Below are positions 1-8,575 of a DNA stretch of 64,000 nt, piece after piece; position 1 is the stretch's first letter, and each line of letters begins with the position of its first letter. Under the pieces are notes generated by a model. It did no database searches, had not been told where the DNA came from, and saw only the letters and a list, made by a program, of their open reading frames with translations. Both the position numbers and the translations under genes were made by a program. The stretch is from Portunus trituberculatus (lineage: Eukaryota > Arthropoda > Malacostraca > Decapoda > Portunidae), in assembly GCF_017591435.1 (NCBI RefSeq), contig NC_059303.1, positions 12,581,360 through 12,645,359 of the forward strand. Direction: 5' to 3'.

Positions 1-941
1 TTTACAGATTGTTCAGAAAGATTATTTCCTTCAGTTTCAATACCTGATAAACCAGGACAAGACAATGCATAGGGTGCTGCTAAACATTCATTACCAGAAT
101 GAGTTGAGCTTGTTTTGATGATTTCATTGGCATCTCCTTCACTACTACATGAACTCGGTCTTATTTTGCCTAACTTAATGTTGCCACAGATTTCTGTATG
201 AATGTTTGGGTTTCGCAGTCTTGCTGATGCCAGAGGCTCATAATCTAGAGACATTTTAGTCAGAAGTTCAGAAGATGTTTCATCAAAAGGATCCAGTTCA
301 TTGTCTTGACCAGCTGGCCGAACCTTCAGAGTGAAGTATGTCCCTCCAGGCTGAGCCACAAGAAGAGAGGGGGTGCCATCCTTGCACAGGTTAAAAGTGA
401 TGCCTCCAATTTGATCTCCTAATTCCCATTTGTTAAGACCAATCAATTTACCATAAGGTTTTCCACCAACCACATCTCCACAACTGACCCAACGGTATGT
501 GCGTACAACACGATCTGTTAATGCCACCACCATCTCTGAGAAGCCATCCCCATTCACATCACCAATAAGCATCACTTTTACATTAGAAGGAATACGCTGT
601 GCATGAATGGGCTGTAATGGTTTCTTCTCTGATGAATCTGTCAAATGGTCTTCATCAAAGTCATAGATATAGCAGTAACCACAGCCTGTCACTACTACCA
701 ATGCATTTGAACCAGAATTAAACACATCCCCTACAGCCACAGCAGAAATCATTCCAAGGTCAGTGCTATAACGGATGGGTCGTGGATTGTCTCCTTTGAA
801 AAGAGCAAGAGCCCCATTTTCATTCCCTACCACAAGCTCATTCTGTCCATCATTATCCACATCACCAAGGCATATGGCATTTTTGTTGATATTTCCTTCA
901 AATTCTAATTCTAAAAAGTTAACAAATGAAGCAACCCTCAT
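1..941 (-). CDS. ITFG2: KICSTOR complex protein ITFG2, N-terminal part (runs off the window)
   Basis: ITFG2 is a subunit of KICSTOR, the lysosome-associated complex that holds GATOR1 in place so that amino-acid shortage can switch off mTORC1. The frame is open for 313 codons from the ATG at 941 down to the window edge. FG-GAP-like blade motifs are visible at residues 22-39 (AICLGDVDNDGQNELVVG) and 124-139 (MLIGDVNGDGFSEMVV), followed by TDRVVRTYRW at about 142-151. This matches the known vertebrate ITFG2 pattern. An in-frame TAG at 951-953 fixes the start. No intron is seen in these 941 bases, although a GT lies close to the window edge. The start is only 26 bases after the stop of IMMP2L on the same strand, and in a different frame. 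The family assignment is secure; the rest of the gene lies outside the window. Confidence 0.93.
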   Translation of the reverse strand, partial: MRVASFVNFLELEFEGNINKNAICLGDVDNDGQNELVVGNENGALALFKGDNPRPIRYSTDLGMISAVAVGDVFNSGSNALVVVTGCGYCYIYDFDEDHLTDSSEKKPLQPIHAQRIPSNVKVMLIGDVNGDGFSEMVVALTDRVVRTYRWVSCGDVVGGKPYGKLIGLNKWELGDQIGGITFNLCKDGTPSLLVAQPGGTYFTLKVRPAGQDNELDPFDETSSELLTKMSLDYEPLASARLRNPNIHTEICGNIKLGKIRPSSCSSEGDANEIIKTSSTHSGNECLAAPYALSCPGLSGIETEGNNLSEQSV

Positions 942-967
942 ACTGGCTTTCTATGTAAAACTGCACT

Positions 968-1504
968 TCATTCATCAAAGTCAATCAATTCCAGATCTTC
1001 ACTAATATCTCTTCTGGAAGTAATACCACGCAGGTTAAGTGGCACTCTGTTTTCTGGAAGTTCACTCTCTAATCGCCTCCATCGTGTAGGTGGCCAAACA
1101 ATCTGCGATGCTTTGGCAGTGATGAGGCCCAGTGCCACAGGTCCAAAGAAATTGGAGTCTAAGGAGTGTCCCGTGTGGTCCCCTTCCACCCAGCAATGCC
1201 CCTCAGGAATACGGATATACCGACTCTTATATCCAATGGTGCGGATAATGTCCCCCTCAAGAGCAATTATACGTTTGATAATCTTCTGACTTGGATCTTT
1301 TGGTGATAGGAGGGACACCATGTCACCACGTTGATAGGAGAATGATCTTGAACTCCATCGGCTAAGAAATACAAAATCACTGGTGCCACTACTGTCAGGG
1401 TTTAGGGATGGTTGCATGGAGATGCCATCCACTTTAGCAACATACCCAAAGCAGTCCACAAAAGTGATGCCAATTGGGATGCCAACAACAATAGCACGCA
1501 ACAT
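968..1504 (-). CDS. IMMP2L: Mitochondrial inner membrane protease subunit 2 (S26 family)
   Basis: IMMP2L is a Ser/Lys signal peptidase on the outer face of the mitochondrial inner membrane. It removes sorting peptides from intermembrane-space proteins such as cytochrome c1 and GPD2. From the ATG at 1504 the protein is 178 residues, close to the usual length of about 175. A hydrophobic N-terminal anchor (residues 1-19) precedes the catalytic box GISMQPSLNP, with Ser29 as nucleophile. The second box is KIIKRIIALEGD, with Lys77 as general base. The 48-residue Ser-Lys spacing matches the human enzyme. WVEGDH and FGPVALGL follow as in the family. The whole coding region is one exon. Upstream the frame is open only to a TGA within the same exon, with no earlier ATG, so 1504 is the likely start. 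A frameshift that trims the N-terminus cannot be excluded. It follows a small ORF and precedes ITFG2 on the same strand. Confidence 0.93.
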   Translation of the reverse strand: MLRAIVVGIPIGITFVDCFGYVAKVDGISMQPSLNPDSSGTSDFVFLSRWSSRSFSYQRGDMVSLLSPKDPSQKIIKRIIALEGDIIRTIGYKSRYIRIPEGHCWVEGDHTGHSLDSNFFGPVALGLITAKASQIVWPPTRWRRLESELPENRVPLNLRGITSRRDISEDLELIDFDE

Positions 1505-1512
1505 GAGGACCA

Positions 1513-1572
1513 CTACCACTTCACCTTCGACAAGTATCTCACATAAATCTCAAAGGTAGGCACTCTTCTCAT
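1513..1572 (-). other. Short upstream ORF in the IMMP2L leader (19 codons)
   Basis: An ATG at 1572, three bases inside the exon after a strong acceptor (pyrimidine tract plus CAG, exon start 1575), opens a 19-codon ORF that stops at 1513, nine bases before the IMMP2L ATG. It is out of frame with IMMP2L. Its predicted peptide is basic and aromatic, so it could be a regulatory uORF. It could also be the true IMMP2L N-terminus split by an indel. It overlaps the tail of the spliced 42-residue ORF in another frame. Confidence 0.3.
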
Positions 1573-2929
1573 TATCTGCAAAGAAAACAAAAAAAAGGAT
1601 ATAAAAATAATAGAATAGAACATACAATAAATATTTATTAGTTGCTATACCAGACGATACATTTAAGGCATGCAAAACATATAAATCAATACAACTTACA
1701 AATTTTGAACTACATAGAATTAGTAATACAAAAATGTAGATAAGCAAACTTGTGCCCTTTGATCCCAATTCTCTAGTATGCATTGCATTACCAGAGAATA
1801 TCATTTAATTGTAAAAGAGGAAAACATCAACCAGAAATATTTGCAACTCATCAGTTAATTCAGAATTGAGAGTACTATTATAGTGTTGATAATTACCATG
1901 CTTAATTAGGCAGGTTACATGTATGGAGTTGGCAATAATGTATTCTGGAAATTTGCAATGCATGCAATGTGTTGATCATAACATTGTTATGAGCATGTGG
2001 TTTGGGTGTTGGATTCAGGTTTGTGTGTGCGTTTAGTATTATGAGTGTGTAGTTCAGGTGTTGAATTTAGGTTCGTGTATGTGTGTGCGTGTGTGTTTGG
2101 AGGTGAGGGGTGAGGTAGTTGTACGGGACTAGTCAGTGAGGACAGGAACCTTGAAGTCCTCGCACTACCTCCTTGCATCTGGCCACTACAAGCTGTACCT
2201 GTGCATAGAACTTGTACACAAAGAAACGCAAAGGAGGAAAAACAGTGTTTTCCTGGGCCTGGGGAACCTCAGAGGAAAAGGAGTGGCCCACCTATATGCA
2301 AACACAGAGTCAAGTTTCACTCAGGAAAGTGGGTCTGTGTTGTGCTGCAAGCTGACGGTGCAACAATATCATGGGAAGTCACCATAATGTGGACTGTGTC
2401 TTACAAGAGGCAAAAAAAAAAAAAAAAAAAAAAAAAAAAGGAAACAAGAACAACTCAAGATTTGAGTAGTGCCAGACCACAAGAAGCTAAGATTAATCCA
2501 GATCACGGTGTTTTCATTTCTTGAGTAGAGGTTAACTAGTCAAATTTAATGGCTTGTACTATTCAAATTTTCAAAAGCCAGAAGAATGTCAAGTATCATG
2601 ATGATTTTCTGCCGATAGAGAAAAATCCTTATAGAACTATCACGGGAAATATAAAGACAAATAAATAAATAAATAAAAATCTTAAAACCCCTAAAACCAA
2701 GGAACCATACCACTAGGCAAGGGCATCTGAGGTCATGTGTCCTCAAAAGCGGCTGGCAACAGCACCACTCATCACCTTGTTCGTGGTGGTTCATATAAGG
2801 GGCGATAAGTGTAAAAAGGTTCTTACCTTCAAACCTTCGCCTTGCTATTTCCAAAACTTTTTTCATGTCATTCACTGTGGAGCACAGGGCGGCAGCCAAG
2901 GCGTCCTGGTTCTCCCCACTCGCACTCAT
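1550..2929 (-). CDS. Spliced 42-residue small ORF upstream of IMMP2L
   Basis: Exon 1 coding is 2827-2929, from an ATG with A at -3 to a clean donor (G|GTAAGAA). Exon 2 coding is 1550-1575, after a pyrimidine-rich CAG acceptor. The phases agree: exon 1 leaves one base and exon 2 supplies two. Joined, they give 42 residues and a TGA. The peptide begins MSASGENQDALAAAL, has a probable amphipathic helix (VNDMKKVLEIARRRF) and ends DNEKSAYL. No signal peptide or membrane segment is seen, and I do not recognise the family. The stop is 45 bases before the IMMP2L ATG on the same predicted mRNA. It may be a conserved micropeptide, the first cistron of a polycistronic message, or just a spliced leader with a uORF. 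Confidence 0.5.
1576..2826 (-). other. Intron of the small ORF/IMMP2L unit, with a poly(A)-ended block
   Basis: The intron is bounded by the donor at 2825-2826 and the acceptor at 1576-1577 on the minus strand. It is AT-rich, with GT-rich sequence at 2000-2110. On the plus strand a GC-richer stretch at about 2120-2411 runs straight into 28 A residues (2412-2439), which looks like a 3' poly(A) tail. That stretch is open in one plus frame for about 80 codons but matches no protein I know. It may be a processed retrocopy or a SINE. Confidence 0.4.
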
Positions 2930-3035
2930 GTTAACAAGCAGGCAGCACACACTGACGTACCACCATGGGCCGCACTATCCCTGGGTTGCGTTACCTACTG
3001 GACTAAAGAGGTAACAGATAATAAACAGATATGAG

Positions 3036-4097
3036 AATGTCCACACCCCACACAGCCTTCCTGGGATATATCCCTCAGTTATCACCGAATTTCTCTCAAA
3101 GGAATACGACCTCAATGGGAGGGATGGAAGAGTACACTGTTGAGGTTAGTGGCTAACAGATGGCACGCAGGTCGCTCACAATCATAGCTGATGAGCATGC
3201 CAGCATGTTTTTGGATCGGCAACTCATGTAAACAGTAGAGTACCTCAAGGACAAAGTTGACAAACAAGACAAGCACTCTTTCAACCCTATTATGCCCTAA
3301 TTCAGTCAAAATCATTTGCATCATCTCCTTCCTGTCTCTCTCATACCACTCACACTCAAGCACTACATCACCGACCCATCCTCTCCCATGTTACACATAC
3401 CCGGCACACTTTGCTGCGGAACTCAAAACCATCTGTAGTTCCTTGCATTTACATCCGTACACTGCCCCCTAGCTCGGAAAAGATACCACCCAGGATGCCA
3501 CTATACCACCTCCCATACATCGGGGCCTCCTTTTCCTTATGCCATTCCAGAGTATTCTTTCGTTCCATATCATTCTTCCTTGTGATTAGTCTCACCCCAC
3601 TTCATCTCTCTGTCTATCTTATTCTTTCATTTCCTCTCATCCTATCAGTTCCCACTTCTCACTCTGCCTCCTCTTGTCACGATCCATTCATGTTAATTTT
3701 AATATTCCTCCCAGGCATTCGATCTTTTTCCCATACGGCTTGCAATCCACCCCTGTCATTCTCATGCACCTCTTTTTCCATTTGTTTCCACTTTTTTTGC
3801 ACGGATACACGCATACCTTTCTTGCTATTCTTTCATCATCCATTCTCTCCAGTCTAATCTTGTACTTAAATGTCGATTTTATTAGTCTTTCCTTGAAGTG
3901 TTCGATCCCATATCACCTCTTATTAAAGTTTGTGCGTTCGGTGATTTTCTAGCTACCCTATTAATTCTGCCCGTTCTAATTTGTCAATTTCACTGTAATT
4001 CCATGCAATCATAATCTATACCACACATTATACTGGGCATGGCCTCACTCTTCCACACTTCTCTCAGCACGTCATAATTCACTTACTCTTATTCTAG
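3036..4097. other. Intergenic DNA upstream of the minus-strand unit
   Basis: Pyrimidine-biased on the plus strand from about 3310 to 3900, with low-complexity open frames that lack coding character. The promoter of the minus-strand small ORF/IMMP2L/ITFG2 unit should lie just above 2950-3100, but I see no convincing TATA box. No gene is supported. Confidence 0.4.
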
Positions 4098-4139
4098 TTG
4101 CATTCTAGATTCGCCCAACCCACTGGTAATAAAACTAAC

Positions 4140-4520
4140 CCAAAATACTTACATTGTAAATACCATACAGTACCTCAAAATATCAACAAATACATCCAGA
4201 ACTCACTGCAAACACCCAATTCACACCAAAACCATCCCCACATCACAAAACACACTCAAACACAACTAACCCGCCCTCCCCAACACACAAACCATTTAAA
4301 ACACCAAAAAGATATCCCCCACAACACACTCAAAACGTCATACATTTCAAAATGCCCCCAAACACTCAAAATCCACACAAATACTCAAACGCCACCACAA
4401 CACACTCATAATAAGAAAAATATGCCTAAAACTATGCACTGAATAAAAAAAATTCACCCAAGACACACTTAAAACACACTCAAAACACCATACAACACTA
4501 CCAAACACACTTAAATCATC
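4140..4520. repeat. A/C-rich degenerate tandem repeat, block 1
   Basis: Plus strand is almost pyrimidine-C and A only, with repeated variants of CACTCAAAACAC spaced at roughly 15-20 bases. The 114-codon open frame over it is a composition artefact. A related block lies at 5821-6200. Confidence 0.6.
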
Positions 4521-5820
4521 TCAAACATACAATAAAAACCATGAATTATAAAGAATGGGAAGATTACGAGGAAACTTGGCTAAATATTGTGGCTCTTCTC
4601 TCCATTTATCTTTTCTTCTTCGTCCTTCTCTTTTTTTTTCCCTTTTCTTTCTTTCACTGCTTCCATCTATACACCAGAGCCTAGAAATAAATAAAAACAC
4701 TTAGAGAACACTAGATATTATGCAGAATATTGACTAACTGGGGGATTGGAAAAAGAGACGCCAGCCCAGACCTATATGATGAGTAACCTCCTTGGCTGTG
4801 ACGTCTTCAGATGAGTGTGAGCAGCGATGACTCGGCTAAATTACGAAAATAATTCTAAAATTGACCTATGGAAAAAACGAAGCCACGGCCGAATGTTTGA
4901 TATTTTATGACTTGATAAATACTTTGATTAATATACACATCAAAACATCTGCTTAACTAGTTTTAAAGAAGCGTGTAATTCAAATATGGTAAAAGTATAA
5001 GAATATTTTCATTTTTTAAAACTACTAAAACGTCCACTCATTTCGACTTTATACTTCCTTAAGAAAAAAAGAAAATCAATATAGGTATAAGTTTTTCTCA
5101 GGCGTTAAACAGTTATCCAGAACCAGAAATGAACGAGTGAAAAACCAATTTCAGTAAAACAAAAGCATCTAAATCCAAACTTGTTTGAAACTCTTGTAAT
5201 ATTCAGCCATTTTCACTTAGCAAGTATTTCAACATATTTCACATAGTCTGGCCTATTTCTTAAGGCATTCTACGAGTTAGACCGTGAAGCAGAAACGTAA
5301 ACAAATAAAATAAGATGTATAATTTACGTTTAACAGGACTAAACACCATTTCAAAGTCCACATATTTCACTCAAAAGATTCATTTCACGCTTGCAAGATC
5401 ATAAACGATTGTTTGATACCGTTGATACAATAAAGGCTCAGTTATAGCTTGAAAAAAAAAATCTCGAAATGGTAAATCGAAAATTTTGACCGTTGAGCGG
5501 TTCATACTTACGCCATAAAACACTACTAAAGGCCACATATTTACCGGATAAAGGCGCGGAACATATTTCAAACACAATGAAATATTTATAGAAACTATAA
5601 AAACACATACAATGGAAGCATAACATTATTATTAGGATATATATGACTAAAGATATTTGAAACCGCATGCAGGCTGCCAGGGGTGGCTGGCGAGCACCGG
5701 GGAAGTGGGCAACGCCAATGGAGCAGTCGGGAGCCATATGCTGCCTTTATTCTCACCACACAAACATTAAGCAATATCGGGAATATATGGCAAATGGATA
5801 TGAAATGCTGGCTAATTATC
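4521..5820. other. AT-rich intergenic sequence
   Basis: No coding or RNA gene is supported. Scattered short open frames lack splice borders or protein character. A GC-richer patch occurs around 5665-5745. Confidence 0.4.
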
Positions 5821-6046
5821 CATAAACACACTCAACACCTCAATATGTCTCCGAACACAGCCAAGTCACTAGACACCCCTACACCACGAAACAGGCCGGA
5901 ACCCACGCAATTAAAGCCCTTCTAAACACACCTAAAACAACTTGAAACACTTAGAATTAATTCAAAACAAACTTAAAATAGCAAGCAACACTAATAAATA
6001 CTCCCAAACACGTCCAAAAACCACCTCAAACACACCAAAATCAGGC

Positions 6047-6077
<31 letters not shown>

Positions 6078-6200
6078 AACAGAAGATGCTGTATAAACAC
6101 TCAAAGCAATTAAAACATTCAGAAATAACTCAAAACACACTCAAAACACCATACACCTCAAAATCCCCACAACAGCCCAAATACACCCAAATACTCAATA
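5821..6200. repeat. A/C-rich degenerate tandem repeat, block 2, with 28-A tract
   Basis: The same degenerate CACTCAAAACAC-like units as at 4140-4520, here interrupted by a run of 28 A residues at 6052-6079. The two blocks are about 1.3 kb apart and in the same orientation. They look like remnants of one tandem array or a duplicated region. Confidence 0.55.
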
Positions 6201-7367
6201 TTATCTTCTATCTATCTGTTTTTTTTTTATATCTCCATTTATTTATCCATTTGCTTATCAATTAACTATCTGTCTATCTTTATATCTATCTCCACACAAT
6301 AATGCACATATTAGCAAATTCGATTATACCATAACAAACCCAGTAATAAATTTCTTTAATGTGTTATCTATCAGCTGAATATTACATGTATACTGCATTT
6401 CTCTCTATTTTTGTCTTTCTGTGTATTATGTTTCAAGTATATTAACGCATATTCATGAAAAAAAAAAAAACATGAACAGCTGATCACCATCACACCCGCC
6501 ATCAGCTGACTAAATGTAAACAAACAGTGTTTGAGAAGATGGTGTAAACTCTTAATCAGCTCCTCCGCATATAGCCTGAACTGTTGAACACATCAGCACC
6601 GCATACTGCACCTTTGGGGCACTAGAGGCTGTGACAGCCTGCATGGACCCAACAAACCCCCAAGAAGAAGAAGAAGAATGGTGTAACTCTTAACTTTTTA
6701 CAGAAATACTTGAAATAACCACAACCATTGACAATTGATTCCGTCAGACTTGTTGTCATTGATATGCTGACTCTCATGTGATACTTCAGCCTCGGTCAGA
6801 AAATATATATGATGGATCAACTCTATTAATGAGAATTGGCGCTGTAATTCAATTGGCATGGATTGCCAAAACGGTGGTAAGGTTTCTGCTGTAATATTAA
6901 TAAGTGGTGTGTGTTTATACTTGTTAGCATTTTTTCAGATGGTTTTAAAATGCAGTCCTTTATAGATACTCTTTCGTAATGTATGGAATAGAAACAATGG
7001 TATTTATCAGAGAACTACAACGCTCTACGTATACAGGGGGATTGTTTTTTGGTAAAGTTTTACTCGTACACCAGTTGGTAAATTTTTGCGCTTACACCAG
7101 TATCTCAATTCCTGATGAAGCTTTTTTTTTGGTTGATGTTCACTATCGACCCTTGTCAGTAGTGCGTGACATGGCTATGTTGTGGTACTACACTCACTGT
7201 ACTTCGTGTCTATCATTTTTTTTTTTTTTTTTTGCGCTCGGCTGTTACTGACTCATTGATACTTTTGAAAATCAGCACATGTGCTAAAAACAGATTTAGA
7301 TTAGGATTAGGTTAGATTAGATCAGCTTAGGTTAGTTAAGTTTTAGGGTAAGGTTAACTTAGATTAC

Positions 7368-7415
<48 letters not shown>

Positions 7416-7850
7416 TATTATCATTTTGTTTAGTTGGTCAGGGATACCAAAAAAATTGCCACAATTTCGCATTTTTAGAAACAAAAATCTAAAGAGACAA
7501 AATGTCACATTTGGCAAACAAAGGGCTGCTTGTAAATATTTATCCTATTTTTTATGTTAGTTATTTTCAGCCTATTTTTGAATTAATCTGCATATTGTTT
7601 TCATTGCAAATCATTAGTTATTGATATCCCCATCCCTTCCTGAGGAAATAAGAGTTGAGATCTCACTATCTTCTCAGAAAGTACCGTTTTATGATAAAAA
7701 TTAAAAAGTAGTTCAATACAAAACAGACAAAAATCTATATGAAGAAAATTGGGTTAACATTTACAATCAGTTCTTGTCAATAGCACATGACACAAATACA
7801 TTCAGTGTAGTTCACATTTTACGAAGTTTTTTTTTCATGTTTTTTCAAGA
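6201..7850. other. AT-rich region upstream of UVSSA, with an (ATT)n tract
   Basis: Includes an (ATT)n microsatellite at 7368-7423 and a degenerate TTAGGTTAG-like stretch at about 7295-7360. The latter is too irregular to call telomeric. A (GAA)n ended patch occurs at 6660-6678. Part of the UVSSA first (untranslated) exon or promoter should lie between here and 8510, but I cannot place it. Confidence 0.4.
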
Positions 7851-7938
7851 CCTTCTTATCCTTTGGCTAATTCTATCGACTCTACTCTATTTTTGTTGCC
7901 CTTGGCCAGTCCTTCTCTCTTACATAAAAAAAAAAAAA
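7851..7938 (+). mobile_element. 3' tail of a non-LTR retrotransposon-like repeat
   Basis: The segment TTTTGTTGCCCTTGGCCAGT, then a short pyrimidine run, ACATA and poly(A), closely resembles the end of the element at 62695-62931. Only the 3' end is present here, as expected for 5'-truncated LINE copies. Confidence 0.5.
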
Positions 7939-8510
7939 TGCACCTGGCTGTTATTAGTTAGTAGTGATGCCTTTGAATATCAACACCCACCATTAGGATA
8001 AATTAACCTAACCTAACATAATTACACTGATTTAACAAACCAAATTAGCTTAACTTAACTGCCAAGGGTAAGAAATTAATATGGAGTTGTTACCTTTCTT
8101 TTTGCAAAATCTGGAAATAGTCAAAGTGACACCCACTTTGAGTAATTCAATTGGAATCTTATATATTTATCCCAGTGCATTTATAGGAGTAGCATATGTC
8201 ATGCATTACACACACATCATTATATTACATTCTAATTCTTTTATTCATTTATCTATTTGCTTATTTTTGTTCATTTTTATTTATTTATTTGTTTGTTTGT
8301 TTATTTATCTATTCATTTATGTTCTTTTTTTAATTTGTTGATATCAGTAAAGTAAGGTTTCTGTTCAGCAACTTGAAAGTTAGTGAAGCTTTTATTTCTC
8401 TTTCTTTATTTTTTCTTTTCTTTTTTCAGCGTTCATCATTGTAGAATAGCTTATATGAAAATTGTTTGATTTTTATTGCATTAAGTTCTTTTTTTCCTTC
8501 TTCTTTTCAG

Positions 8511-8575
8511 AAAATATTCTCTTGTCCAATTTTCAGTAAGAACAGCTTGAACCACCTTGCAACAAAGGAGGCGGA
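8511..8575 (+). other. UVSSA: UVSSA 5' untranslated exon segment
   Basis: A strong pyrimidine tract ending TTTTCAG (8504-8510) marks a splice acceptor 65 bases before the UVSSA ATG. This implies at least one upstream non-coding exon, which was not located. Confidence 0.6.

Noticed and set aside
7290..7360. TTAGG-like repeats as an internal telomeric array
   Set aside because: Units are irregular (TTAGG, TTAGA, TTAGC) and few; no run of pure TTAGG.
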